Assembly: GCA_027257055.1 (NCBI GenBank)
Contig: JAPVLO010000276.1
Location: 434,001 to 498,000, forward strand
DNA: 64,000 nt
Direction of reading: 5' to 3'
Source of the DNA: Cephalopachus bancanus
Lineage: Eukaryota > Chordata > Mammalia > Primates > Tarsiidae
A program made the position numbers and the translations under genes. Below are positions 53,720-64,000 of this stretch, in pieces (position 1 is the stretch's first letter; each line of letters opens with the position of its first letter). The notes under the pieces were generated by a model that was not told the origin of the DNA, made no database searches, and saw only the letters and a list, made by a program, of their open reading frames with translations.

Positions 53720-53920
53720 GCAGTGTGGAATAATGGGAAGAGTATAACCTTTGCAGCAGCCTGACTAGAGGATGGAGTCTAGTTTGACCATTTCCTACTG
53801 TGTGACTGTGGGTTAGTTAATGAACCTCTCTGAACTTTAATATCTTAAAGGATTGTTTTGAAGATTAAATATGAATGAAAACACTGCTTTGCTCCAAATA
53901 GGTGCTCAGTAAAGATCGCT
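53720..53920 (+). mobile_element. MIR SINE
   Basis: GTGTGGAATAATGGGAAGAG, CTACTGTGTGACTGTGGGTT, GAAGATTAAATATGAATGAA and ATAGGTGCTCAGTAAAG cover most of MIR. Confidence 0.9.
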
Positions 53921-54029
53921 CCTTTCTCCTTTCCCTGCCCACTCTCCACATGTCCTCTTAAACATCTCACCCTCCACGGCAACCCTCTTCTCCTCTGTTT
54001 ACCCCCAGCCTTGTGTCCCCCACAAAGCT

Positions 54030-54445
54030 GTGACAGTGCCGAGTGGGTATAGTAATAGACCACGAATGTCTCCGGCATTCCTGAGCAGTGGTCCTGGCTT
54101 TTCCATAGGTTAATTAGGCCATATTTCAAGATAATTACGGCTGTATTTTCCTACACTAATTAAGTGGCTCTAAACCATCTCCACGATGCAGCTCCGTGAA
54201 TCATAATGAAGTCTTACCACCAAGTGCCTCTGCCAGCCACGGAGCCCCGCACGCGGCCCGCTCTGCTGGTTACCAGTCAAGGGAGAGGCTGCGCTGGAAC
54301 CGTGACTTATTTTCCTGGGATCATGTCAGGATGATTCCCAGTGAATACGGGATGAGGCTTTGCATGTTTCCTCTTGTGTTTTCACAGGGGAGAGAGAGGA
54401 ATAGAAATACAGCATTGATAAAGGTTTGTTTCTTTCTCCTCCCTG
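54030..54445. promoter_or_regulatory. candidate distal regulatory element
   Basis: GGTTAATTAGGCC, CAAGATAATTACGG, CACTAATTAAGTGG (an inverted NKX/homeodomain-type site), GAATCATAATGAAG and CGCACGCGGCCCGC over 400 bp of repeat-free DNA. Together with 24640-25085 it is the best enhancer-like block. Confidence 0.5.
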
Positions 54446-54774
54446 CTCTGCTGAGTAGATTTGAATAGATTTTCAGGGGGTGCGGGCAGGGCGGGGTGAG
54501 AAAGGTGATGCGTGCATGCTGCAGCTCAGGGTGTGTGGGGCGTGTATGTGACACTGTGCATGCTCTAGCCACTGTTCACTAGGGGCTTAAGCCTGACGTT
54601 AGTTCCCACAGTTCATGATCACCTGCCAGTGAAAGCAAATGCTCCAGGAAACACCTATCTGAGAGAGCGAGCTCTACCCTCTCGTTCCTGGTTGTTTTAT
54701 TCTTGGTAGACCTTGCAAAATAAGCTGCTTGCACCGTGACTTTGGCCAGCCCTGTTGGCTAGTGTCAGGGCAAG
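54446..54774. other. single-copy DNA
   Basis: G-rich GGGGGTGCGGGCAGGGCGG near 54476. Nothing else recognised. Confidence 0.35.
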
Positions 54775-54960
54775 CCTGAATCATGGAGGGAATGTTGGAG
54801 TTGTTGTTAGAAGACCCAGTTTCGAGTCTTGGCTTTACCCCTTGCTGATTAAGTCGCCTTGAGAAAGTCATCCGGCCTCCCGAGCCTCAGTTTTTCCGTC
54901 TGGAAAATGAAAATAATGCCAACTATCTCAGAGGACTGCTGAGAAAACTAAATAAGACAG
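54775..54960 (+). mobile_element. MIR SINE
   Basis: CCCAGTTTCGAGTCTTGGC, CCTCCCGAGCCTCAGTTTTT and GAAAATGAAAATAATGCC follow MIR. Confidence 0.9.
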
Positions 54961-55096
54961 TAGGATGGTGCCAGTGACCCCATGTGGGGAGGCAGCAAAT
55001 TCTGAGTTGTTCTTCCAGTCCTGGAGAAGGGCCACACACCCTTCCAGGGTCCTCTGTGTAGTGACTCTTGGGCCTGGTGAATTCCCTCTATGTTTC

Positions 55097-55401
55097 TTTT
55101 CTTTCTTTCTTTTTTTTTTTTCAGTAGGAGTCTCACTTGGTCACCCAGGTTGGAGGGCAGTAGCATGCTCCCGACCACCACAGCCTCTACTTGCTGGGCT
55201 CAGGCGATCCTTCCGCCTCAGCCTTCCAAGTAGCTAGATTCTACAGGCATGCGCCACCACACCGGGATAATTTTTTGTTTTATTGTAGGATGAGATCTCA
55301 CCAAGTTGCCCAGGCTGGTCTCGAACCCATGGACTCAGGCAATCCTCTCACCTCAGTCTCCCAAAGTGCTGGGATTATCGGCATGAGCCACTGTGCCCAG
55401 C
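55097..55401 (-). mobile_element. Alu SINE, tarsier-type
   Basis: TTTC-rich tail complement, GTAGGAGTCTCACTTGG, GCGATCCTTCCGCCTCAGC, end GAGCCACTGTGCCCAGC. The perfect 15-bp duplication TTCCCTCTATGTTTC is at 55082-55096 and 55402-55416. Confidence 0.95.
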
Positions 55402-55416
55402 TTCCCTCTATGTTTC

Positions 55417-55944
55417 AAGGAGCCACAGAGGTCCCTGGGGGATCAGAATCCAGGCCCTCACTCTAGGGGCACCAGTATTTACCACTGGGGCCTTCTGTGT
55501 GATAGTTCTCCTTGATGAGGAAAACATGAAGTCCCTGTCACCTCCTCCCATGGAGAGGCCACCATGGGTCATGACAGAAGATGGAGGATGAACACGAAGA
55601 CATCCAGAAAGGGATTCTGAATCCACGTTCCCAGAGCTTCCATCCCAGGCTTGTAGCCCTTGAAAGCCCTGGCCTCCCTAACTCCCTCTCCTTGCCTCCC
55701 TGACCTCATTCTGCTCCACCCCCAACCCTGCACTCTCCACTCCTGCCTCCCCTGCCTTTCCAGGGCCAGCAGCTCAGGCAGCAAAGGGGAAGAGGGGAGA
55801 CATGTCCTCTTTATCTGCGGAGAGATGGCCCCCGGCACTCTGAGTAAGACACTAATCAAATAAGGACAGGTGACAATACACCGACATCTGTGGAAACCAG
55901 GGAGACACGTGGCTGTCCTCAGCAGCAGGACAGGGAATTGGGGG
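55417..55944. other. single-copy DNA
   Basis: No recognised repeat. Confidence 0.35.
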
Positions 55945-56065
55945 AATGGGAAGGGGGCAGCATTTATTTAACCCGGTTGTCACATATAACCCCCAGCTCT
56001 TCTGACATGAGAATACCATGTAAGGCACAGATAAACTCGGCTGGAAAATTGACATAATGGGGGGG
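55945..56065. promoter_or_regulatory. candidate regulatory element
   Basis: GCATTTATTTAACCCGG, TTGTCACATATAACCCC, ATAAACTCGGCTGG and ATTGACATAATGG in unique sequence. Modest evidence. Confidence 0.33.
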
Positions 56066-56683
56066 GGTCTGCCTCTGTTGAAATGGAGGCGGGTGAGGGC
56101 AAGTGGGGCTTCCCCCAAACATGAACTGATGGTGCAGGGGACTGAGCCTTGTCCTCCTTGACGAGGGAGGGAAAGGCCATCTTGGACTAGCAGAGGAGAG
56201 CTCAGAGGAGGATCCTTGTTGAATTTAGATGTAGAAGAGAAGCTGCTTTCTTATAGGGATGCAGGTCAGACCCAAGGTGGACTTCCTTCTTCTTGTGCTG
56301 AGAAAGGATGGAGCAGAGGGTGGAGGTGCAGAGCATAGGAGTGGAGAGTGAGCCAGCCATGGTGGGGCTGTGTAGCCAGGCAGTGCCACTCAGCTGCTGG
56401 TGGTACGAGCCAAGCCTGCTAGACATCTCAGCCCAGGAGGAGCATCTCTGTTGGAATGGGCAGCTGGGCAAGGGTGGCAGGGCACTGGAAGAGGGATGGG
56501 GCACAGTAGATCGTGGGAGGACAGTACTTCCAGGAAATAGTCTGGAGCCGGGAGCCAGGCTAAGGAGACAACTCCCCTGTGTGTGGCACTCACATTCGCT
56601 TCTTGTGCACAGGAAGGTACACACAGTGGACACGTAAGCACTTATGTGTGCCCACGTGTGTACATACATCTGTGCTTGGACAC
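56066..56683. other. single-copy DNA
   Basis: No repeat family recognised. A 172-codon - frame (56202-56720) has no domain. Confidence 0.35.
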
Positions 56684-57380
56684 TGTTGTGGTTTGGATGT
56701 CTGACTTCTCCAAATCTCATATTCCAATCAGTGTTGGGGGTGGGACCTGATAGGGGTGTTTGGGACCTCTGGGAGGATCCTTCATTAATGCCTTGGTGCC
56801 ATCCTCCAGGCAGGGAGGGAATGGCTCACTCTCAGTTCCCCTGAAAACTGGTTGATGAAAAGAAGCTGGCACCTCCTCTCCTCTCTCTCTTGTTTCCGTC
56901 TCACCATGCGATCTGTGTAAGCCAGCTTCTTCTCACCTTCCACCATGAGTGGAAGCTTCCAGAGACCTCACCAGACGCATATGCTGGCACCACGCTTCTT
57001 GTACAGCTTGAAGAACCAGGAGCCAAATAAACCTCTTTTCTTTTTTTTTGAGTTGGAGTCTCACTCTGTCACCCATGCTAGAGTGTAGTGGCATATTCAT
57101 GGCCACTACCTGCTGGGCTCCGGCGATGCTTCCGCCTCAGCCTTCCAAATGGCCAGAACTATAGACTCATGCTACCATGCCCGGCTAATATTTTATTTCT
57201 CACCGAGTTGCCCTGGCTGGTCTCAAGCCCACAGGCTCAGGCAATCCACTCATCTTGGCCTCCCAAAGTGCTGGGATTACAGGCTGAGCCACCGAGCCTG
57301 GCCTAAACTTCTTTTTTTTTTTTTAATAAATCATCCAACCTTGGGTATTCCTTCATAGCAATGCATAATGGGCTAATACA
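56684..57380 (+). mobile_element. MST-type ERVL-MaLR LTR carrying an Alu
   Basis: Starts TGTTGTGGTTTGGATGTCTG. Internal landmarks are AAATCTCATATTCCAATCAG and CAAATAAACCTCTTTTC (polyadenylation region). It resumes after the Alu with AATAAATCATCCAACCTTGG and ends ATGGGCTAATACA. TG...CA ends, no internal viral genes beside it. Confidence 0.87.
57040..57303 (-). mobile_element. Alu SINE inside the LTR polyadenylation region
   Basis: T tract, GAGTTGGAGTCTCACTCTG to GAGCCACCGAGCCTGGCC, with a deletion in the middle (TTTTATTTCTCACCGAG). Target duplication TAAACCTCTTTT / TAAACTTCTTTT. Confidence 0.93.
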
Positions 57381-57389
57381 TACCCAGTT

Positions 57390-57808
57390 TTATGGACTGA
57401 ATATTTGTGTCTTCCCCAAATTCATATGTTGAAGCCCTAGCCCATGACATGATGGGGCCTTTGGGAGGCAGTAAGGGTTAGATGAGGTCATGAGGGTGAG
57501 GCCCTTATAAAGAGAGACATCAGAGTGCTCTCTCTCTTTCTCTCTGTCTCTGTTTGTCTCTCTCTGTCTCTCTGTTTCTCTGTCTCTCTGTTTCTCTTTC
57601 TGTCTCTGTCTTTCAGTTTCTGTCTCTCTCTGTCTCTCTCTCTCTGTCTCACTCCCTTTCTATCTCTGCCTCTCTCTTTCTCTCTCTCTCCTCCCTGCAC
57701 ATACACTGAGGAAAGACCATATCCTTATACTGTAAGAAAATAAATTTCTGTTCTTTAAGTCCCCCTGCCTATGGTATTTTGTTACAGCAGCCCGAGTAGA
57801 CTGAGTCA
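57390..57808 (+). mobile_element. MLT1-type ERVL-MaLR LTR with CT expansion
   Basis: TATGGACTGAATATTTGTGTC, AATTCATATGTTGAAGCCC, GAGGTCATGAGGGTGAGGCC, AATAAATTTCTGTTCTTTAA, CAGCAGCCCGAGTAGACTG. The centre is replaced by a CT-rich tract (57528-57692). Confidence 0.9.
57528..57692. repeat. degenerate CT-rich microsatellite in the LTR
   Basis: About 165 bp of CTCTGTCTCT/TTTCTCTCTG words. A pure pyrimidine strand interrupted by G. Confidence 0.93.
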
Positions 57809-57854
57809 CCCGTGGTAGCACACATACATGTGAGAGAGCAGAGGACACTGAATT

Positions 57855-58040
57855 CTGGGTCACAATGTAACTTTCAGTGTAGAGCCTCACCTTGCTGAGG
57901 CTCAGTTTCCTCTTCTACTCAAGGGGACTTCACACTCCCTTCCCTGCTTGCTTCAAAGAGCTGTCAGAGCAGTGGAATGGGACAAAGGCTAGGAAAGTCC
58001 TCTGCAGATTGTAAAATTTGCTCCAGTTGTGACAGACAGT
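57855..58040 (+). mobile_element. MIR fragment
   Basis: TTGCTGAGGCTCAGTTTCCTC and the following decayed core are MIR-like. Confidence 0.6.
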
Positions 58041-58354
58041 GAGGGTAGTATTGTTGTCCTACCCAGGCCTATTCTGACCGGGAGAAAGGGGCACTGGAGG
58101 CAGCCTCTTGTGTGTCTTCCACCAGCCTCCAGCATGGTGGGGAGGTGGGCAGGGGGAGTGGGAATACTCCTTGCTGTCTCCTCCTTCACCCTTGTCAAAG
58201 CCAAGGGGAACAAGGAAGGGGCTCTGGGGCAGCAGCTCTGCTTCCCTCCAGCCAGCACCCCCTAACCCACACAGTCATGGCTGTCCAAAGAGTGAGATGT
58301 CAGTCTTCTCTTTCTGAAGGGCTGTGAGGGACAAGAGCTGGAAAGACTAGAGGA
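58041..58354. other. single-copy DNA
   Basis: Nothing recognised. Confidence 0.35.
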
Positions 58355-58562
58355 CCCAGGTGGGTGCGGTGGCTCATGCCTGTAATCCCAGCATTTTGAA
58401 AGGCTGAGGTGGGAAGATTGCTTGAGCCCAAAAGTTTGCGATCAGCCTGGGGAACACAGCAAGACCTAGTCTCAACAAAAAATACAAAAATTATCTGGAC
58501 ATGGTAGTGCTTGCCTGTCGTATCAGGCTGTCTTAAAAAGAAAGAAGGAAAGAAAGACCAGA
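58355..58562 (+). mobile_element. Alu SINE, left arm and part of right arm
   Basis: GGTGGGTGCGGTGGCTCATG through linker AAAAATACAAAAATTATC to GGTAGTGCTTGCCTG, then an abrupt A/G-rich tail. The right arm is largely missing. Confidence 0.88.
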
Positions 58563-58680
58563 CCAGGCATGGTGGTTTACATCTGTAATCCCAGCACTTT
58601 GGGAGGCAGAGGTGGGAGTAGAGCTTGAACCCAGGAGTTTGAGACCAACCTGGGTAATATAGTGATAGCAATGTGTTTGT

Positions 58681-58727
<47 letters not shown>

Positions 58728-58754
58728 GTAATATAGTGATAGCAATGTGTTTGT

Positions 58755-58802
<48 letters not shown>

Positions 58803-58948
58803 TACCAGGTGTGATAGCGTGTGCCTGCAGTCCCAGCTACTTGTGACTGAGGCAGAAGGATTACCTGAGCCCATGAGGTTAAGGCTGTGGTGAGCCATGA
58901 TTGTGCCACTGCATTCCAGCCTGGGTGACAGAGTGAGACCCTGACTCG
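58563..58948 (+). mobile_element. Alu SINE with microsatellites grown inside its linker
   Basis: Left arm from CAGGCATGGTGGTTTACATC to GTCTCTACAC. The A-rich linker is replaced by (AC)n, then a repeated segment, then a second (AC)n. The right arm ATTACCAGGTGTGATAGCG to GAGTGAGACCCTGACTC follows. Confidence 0.92.
58652..58802. repeat. 74-77 bp tandem duplication, each unit ending in (AC)n
   Basis: GGGTAATATAGTGATAGCAA + TGTGTTTGTCTCTA + (CA)n occurs at 58652-58725 and again at 58726-58802. The non-AC parts are identical. Confidence 0.96.
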
Positions 58949-59022
58949 AAAGGAAGGAAGGAAGGAAGGAAGGAAGGAAGGAAGGAAGGAAGGAAGGAAG
59001 GAAGGAAGGAAGAAAGGAAGGT
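58949..59022. repeat. (GGAA)n microsatellite from the Alu tail
   Basis: About 73 bp of AAGG tetranucleotide repeats directly after the Alu right arm. GGAA repeats of this size are also potential ETS-factor binding arrays. Confidence 0.95.
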
Positions 59023-59564
59023 AGGTCAGAGGACCAAGAAGATCTGCCACCCAGAGGGAGCAGGTTGAAACAAACTAGGGGCATTGGGTTCTGCTCTGGT
59101 TCTTCCCTCTCACCCTGGCAGTGCCCAGGAACCAGGAGTCCCTCTGGATGTAGGGCTAGAGGGTCATGGAACCAGTGGGCTCAGGTGAGTGGGGGAGCCT
59201 TGGTTTGTCTTGTGTGTACTGAGCTTGTGGAATTAAAGGGGTCAGACAAATCCTGACTGTGGCAAAAAGGAGTCTGTGACTGGGGTGAGCTTAGGGTCTG
59301 TCTCTAGAGTCCTAGTGGAAGGCATTCTGAGTCCCCTCTTCACACTCTGTGCCATAAGAGGGAGAGAAACGGGGAAGCCCCCAACATCTCTGCCTTCTCA
59401 GTGGGCATGCTAGGCGCTGGTGCTCTGATGGGCACCATGCACCCTGTCCAGCTCTAGAAACCTTCACCCTCAGAGACTGAGCTTTAGTAAGGAGACAGGG
59501 ACCGACGAGCCCCTCTTCCTCCCTCCTCCATGTCTGTGGAGAACACAGGTCTCTGGAGTCACCC
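59023..59564. other. single-copy DNA
   Basis: Nothing recognised. Confidence 0.35.
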
Positions 59565-59745
59565 TGACATAGTTTAGATCTAACTCCACCACGCCTGGCC
59601 ACGCCCCTTCAGCCTCCCAAGGTTCAAGCTTCTTGTCTGGGACGTGAGGATAGCCATACCATCTGCATTATATGGTGGCTATGGAAATTAAATATGGCAG
59701 TACATGTAAGATTCTTAGCAAGCTGCCCAGCATGTGACAAGCTGG
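59565..59745 (+). mobile_element. MIR SINE
   Basis: TTTAGATCTAACTCCACCAC, CTTGTCTGGGACGTGAGGAT, GTGGCTATGGAAATTAAAT and GCTGCCCAGCATGTGAC keep the MIR order. Confidence 0.75.
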
Positions 59746-59799
59746 ATTGCCATGACCTGGGGCTCTCCTCTTTACCTGGGGTTCCCTCTCGTTTTATGC

Positions 59800-60170
59800 T
59801 GTACCTTAGTCAAACCTCCCCTGACTAATTTCCAACAGTGGTAAGTGCCATAGATAAAGAAGGTAGAGAGGATCAACTGAATGACCAGAGGGCTGGCTGT
59901 TGTGGATAGAATGGCCGGGGGTGGACTCTTTGAAGAGGTAACATGGGAACTGAGCCACGAATGATGAGAAAGAGTTGGCAATGCAAAAATTGGCAGAGAC
60001 TGAAAGGGTGGAGCTGTAGGAGGGCACTTCAGGTGCAGGAAATAGCAAATGGAAGAGCCCTGAGAGCGAAGCAAGCTCAGTGTCTTCAAGGTGTTGGGAG
60101 AAGTCCGGTGGGTCTGGGGCGTCATGAGTAAGGAGGAGGGCGATAAGTATGTTGTCAGGATCAAGTGCCT
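59800..60170 (-). mobile_element. L2 fragment, antisense
   Basis: GAACTGAGCCACGAATGATG, GCACTTCAGGTGCAGGAAA, AGCAAATGGAAGAGCCCTGA and GTCATGAGTAAGGAGGAGG match antisense L2. It accounts for a 178-codon open frame on the - strand. Confidence 0.8.
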
Positions 60171-60562
60171 CCAGGACCCAGGACAGAGCCAGAGGAGAAA
60201 AGTAAGACGTGTTCTTGCATGAGGGATTGAGGGAATGGCCCCTGGAGCTGGGGTCCTGGAAATGGCCTTTCCCCAGCACTCTTGACTCCCTTAGCTGTGG
60301 CAGAAAGACCAGCTGGGTTGGGAACTCTGCTCTGGCGAACATTCGTTTTGACTAAATCCTACTTTGTGAAGGATAAGAGGTTCAATAAAGGTCAAGGAGC
60401 TCTCCCAGGGATAGAGAGAAAGAATGTGAGAAAATTAAGAGACATGGAGGGTAGGAAGGGTATACTAGTAAGTACTGATATGTGTCTGTCATGAGTATCT
60501 GAAGATGTGAATAGCAGGGAGAGAAGATCTCAAGAAACAATGACTTAAATTTCTCCAGAATT
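60171..60562. other. single-copy DNA
   Basis: Nothing recognised. Confidence 0.35.
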
Positions 60563-60573
60563 AAAGAAACATA

Positions 60574-60870
60574 TAGGCCGGGTGCAGTGGCTCAACCTGT
60601 AATCCCAGCACTTTGGGAAGCTGAGGCGAGAGGATTGTCTGAGCCTAGGGGTTCGAGACCAACCTGAGCAGCTTGGTGAGACCTCATCTCTACAGTAAAT
60701 CACAAAAACTAGCTGGGCGTGGTGGTATGCATCTGTAGTTCCAGCTATTTGGAAGGCTGAGGTGGAAGGATCGCCTGAGTCCAGCAGGTCGAGGCTGCAG
60801 TGGCCATGAGTGTGCCACTGCACTCCAGGCTGGGTGACAGAGTAAGACTTCAACTCAAAAAGAAAGAAAG
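60574..60870 (+). mobile_element. Alu SINE, tarsier-type
   Basis: GGCCGGGTGCAGTGGCTCAA, linker CTACAGTAAATCACAAAAAC, right arm GGAAGGCTGAGGTGGAAGG. Duplication AAAGAAACATA at 60563-60573 and 60871-60881. Confidence 0.94.
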
Positions 60871-60881
60871 AAAGAAACATA

Positions 60882-60989
60882 AGCAACGTAAAAGCCCTCA
60901 GACAGAAAGGGCTAAAAGAGTGCTGAATGAGAAAGAAAAGAAAAACCTGGTACTTAGACACATTAGAATAAAATTTAAAAAAAAACTTT
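60882..60989. other. single-copy, A-rich DNA
   Basis: Lies between two Alus. Nothing recognised. Confidence 0.3.
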
Positions 60990-61308
<319 letters not shown>

Positions 61309-62188
61309 TAGATTTTATTTTGTAGAATAATTTTAGGTTCAAAAGTGAGCAAAAAGTTGAGAGCTCCCATATAGGCCCTGCTGCCTCAGCTGGCCCCACT
61401 ACTGACATCCCTTGCCAGAGTGGCACGTGTGACACAGTGGATAATCCTACCCTGAGACAACTGTCACTCCAAGTCCATATCTCACATTCAGGTTCACTCT
61501 TGTACCTTCTGTGGGCCTGGACAGATGTAGAACAACATATATCCACCTCTGTAGTGTCACATGGAATAAGTTTCTCCTCCTTCTTCCTTAACCCCTGGCA
61601 CCCACTGATCTTTCTTGTCTCCATAGTTTTGCCTTCTCAAAAATGCCTTATAGCTGGAATCTTATGTATGTATCCTTTCCAGATTGGCTTCTTTCACTTG
61701 GCAATATGCATATAAGTTTCTTCCATGTCTTTCCATGGCTCATTTCTTTTTAGCACTGAATAATATTCCTTGTCAGCATGTACCACAGTTTGTTTATGCA
61801 CTCACCTGCTGATGGACATCTTGGTTGCTTCTATGTTTTGACAGTTGTGAATAAAGCTGCAGTAAACGTCTGTGTGCTGGTTTTTGTGTGGACATACGTT
61901 TTCAGCACCTTTGGGTAAATACCAAGGAGTAAGATTACTGGATTGCATGATAAGAGTGTGTTTAATTAGTAGGAAACTGTTGAACCATCTTCCAAGGTGA
62001 CCGTACTATTTTCCATTCCCACCAGCAAGGAGTGAGAGTTCTTGTCATCAGCGTTTCGTGGTTTCAGTGTTTTGGATTTTGGCCATTCTAATAGGTATGT
62101 CATGATAGCTTATCATTGTTTTACTTTGCAACTTCCTTGTGACATAGGATCTTAGGCATCTTTTAATATGCTTATTTGCCATCTGTGT

Positions 62189-62379
<191 letters not shown>

Positions 62380-62380
<1 letters not shown>

Positions 62381-62637
62381 GGAGGCTCACTCTGTTGTCC
62401 AGGCTGGATCACGGTCACTGCAACCTTGACCTGCAGGAGTCAGGCCATCCTTCTGCCTCAGCCTTCCAAGTAACTGGAACTACAGGCCACCATGCCCAGC
62501 TAAGTTTTTTTCTTTATTGTAGAGACAAAGTCTTGCCAAGTTGCCCAGGCTGGTCTCAGCCCCCTAGGCTCAGGCAATCTTCTTGGTTTGGCCTCCCAAA
62601 ATGCTGGGATTATAGGTGTGAGACACCATGCCTGGTC
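62380..62637 (-). mobile_element. Alu SINE whose tail became the pyrimidine tract
   Basis: GGAGGCTCACTCTGTTGTCC to GTGAGACACCATGCCTGG. The L1 sequence TTGCCATCTGTGT resumes as CTGTGTATTTTTC on the far side, so TCTGTGT is the likely target duplication. Confidence 0.92.
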
Positions 62638-62814
62638 TGTGTATTTTTCTTATAGATGTTTTGACCATTTAAAAAATTGGGTTGTTCATTTTCTTATTTT
62701 TTAATTATTGTGTTATTAGAATTCTTTGTATGTTTTGGATAATGGTCCTTTATCAGATGTGTCTTTTGCAAATATTTTCTCCCAGTCAGTGCCTTGTCTT
62801 ATTCTCTTGAGACT

Positions 62815-63090
62815 CTCTTGAGAGTCTCTTGAGGCTGAAGTACAGTGGAGCGCTCATGGCTCACTGAAGCCTTGAACTCTTGGGCTCAAGTAATCCTCCA
62901 ACTTCAACCTCCTGAGTAATTGGGACTACAGGTGTATACCACCATGCCTGGCTATTTTTAAAAAACTTTTTGTGGAGATGGGGTTTCACTGCGTTGCCCA
63001 GGCTGGTCTCCAACTCCTGACTTAAAGCAATCCTCCTGTCTCAACCTTCCAAAATGCTGGGCTTACAGATGTGAGCCACCATGTCCAGCT
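62815..63090 (-). mobile_element. old AluJ-like SINE
   Basis: GAGTCTCTTGAGGCTGAAGT, GCTCATGGCTCACTGAAGCC, linker complement CTATTTTTAAAAAAC, end GTGAGCCACCATGTCCAGC. Its tail is replaced by a short CTCTTGAGA repeat. Confidence 0.88.
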
Positions 63091-63284
63091 ACAGAACAGA
63101 AGTTTTTAATTTTAAAGCAGTCCAGCTTATCAATTTTTTTCAGTTATAGAATGTACATTTGGTGCGGTATCTAAAAATCTTTACCAAACCCAAGTTTATC
63201 TCAATTTTCTTCTATGTTGTCTTCTAGGAGTCTTATAGTTTTGTGTTTTACATTAGGCCTGTGATCCATTTTGAGCTAATTTTT

Positions 63285-63569
63285 TTTTTTTTTTTTGAGT
63301 TGGAGTCTCACTCGGTCGCCCACACTGGAGTGCAGTGGCCGCTCCCGGCCACCGCAGCCTCGCCTGCTGGGGTCCGGCGATCCTTCCGCCTCAGCCTTCC
63401 GAGTAGCCGGAATTGCAGGCATGCGCTACCACGCCTGGCTGATTTTTTTATTTATTGTAGAGATGAGGTCTCGCTGCCCTGGAGGGTCTCGAACCCGTGG
63501 GCTCAGGCAATCCACTCACCTCAGCCTCCCAAAGGCGCAGGATTACAGGCTGAGCCACCAAGCACGGCT
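63285..63569 (-). mobile_element. Alu SINE, same variant as 5420-5701
   Basis: T tract, GAGTTGGAGTCTCACTCGG, GTCTCGCTGCCCTGG and CCCAAAGGCGCAGG. Duplication AGCTAATTTTT at 63274-63284 and 63570-63580. Shares two diagnostic deletions with the copy at 5420-5701. Confidence 0.95.
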
Positions 63570-64000
63570 AGCTAATTTTTGTGAGGGGCATAAAGTCTGT
63601 ACCTAGATTCATGTTTTTGCATGTGGGTGTCTGGTTGTTCCAGCACCATTTGTTGAAAAAATCAATCTTCTCTATTGTATTGCCTTTGCTCTTTTGTCAA
63701 AGATCAGTTAACTATATTTGTGTGCATCTATTTCTGGCTCTCTATTCTGTTTCATTAATCTGTTTGTCCATTCTTTCACAATTACCACACTGCTTTAATT
63801 ACTGCAGCTTCATAATAAGTCTTGAAGTTGATTAGTGTCAGCTCTCTGACTTTTTCTCCTTCAATATTGTTGTGTAGGCTATTCTGGGTCTTTTGCATCT
63901 CCATATACACTTTAGAATTAAGTTGTCAGTATCCACAAAATAATGTATTTGGATATTTGGATATTTGGATATTAACTGGGATTGCATTGAATCTATAGAT

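Noticed and set aside
56202..56720. 172-codon frame on the - strand
   Set aside because: No domain, no promoter or splice context, no recognised family, and it ends inside a MaLR LTR.
57488..57743. Arg/Glu/Asp-rich frame on the - strand resembling an RD/RS-type protein
   Set aside because: Translation of the CT-rich expansion inside the LTR.
59806..60342. 178-codon frame on the - strand
   Set aside because: Most of it overlaps an antisense L2 fragment. No recognisable domain in the peptide.

Overview
This window is non-coding nuclear DNA from a primate. I found no protein-coding gene, RNA gene, CRISPR array or prokaryotic feature. The open frames present are short, run through repeats or simple-sequence tracts, and show no domain I can name; the longest is 273 codons at 8143-8964. 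The likeliest setting is a gene desert or a long intron.

The primate assignment rests on dimeric, 7SL-derived Alu elements. Some look like old AluJ (22955-23261, 39046-39347, 50482-50776). Many belong to another lineage with its own signature: the first line reads GGCTCAGCCTGTAATCC, the linker reads CTACAATAAATAAAAAA, and the right arm reads GGAAGGCTGAGGCGGAAGG. I see neither AluS/AluY copies nor the AluL linker typical of lemurs and lorises. A short fragment at 6156-6231 is the 3' end of a retroviral LTR with a poly(A) tail and an 11-bp target duplication. That is the structure reported for LTR-derived, LINE1-mobilised Tarsius interspersed elements (TINEs). Together these make a tarsier the best guess. 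The species is inference.

Layout. 1-7 kb: Alus, a hAT-like relic, simple repeats, an antisense L1 3' end and a long L2 broken by an Alu and the TINE-like insert. 7-15 kb: mostly single-copy DNA with MIR/L2 relics, a C-rich minisatellite, a TAAT palindrome and G-rich tracts. 14.5-19.3 kb: degenerate G-poor tandem arrays and a local 0.32-kb duplication. 20.2-21.0 kb: a large inverted repeat. 21-30 kb: MER5A, MIRs, nested Alus, a Z-DNA-prone tract and an AT-rich candidate regulatory block. 30-47 kb: a MaLR LTR, an unclassified repeat, a MIR tandem duplication and many single-copy AT-rich islands. 47-57 kb: a second long L2 carrying MER1B, an L1 ORF1-like relic and more candidate regulatory islands. 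56.7-64 kb: two adjacent MaLR LTRs, an Alu with microsatellites grown inside it, and an L1 running off the right edge and split by three Alus.

The only likely functional content is about fifteen single-copy, AT-rich islands with TAAT homeodomain cores, which resemble distal enhancers of a developmental gene. They were picked by composition and motif alone, since no cross-species comparison was possible. No gene system or pathway can be reconstructed. The noteworthy material is structural: the TINE-like insert, the local direct and inverted duplications, and nested or expanded retroelements.
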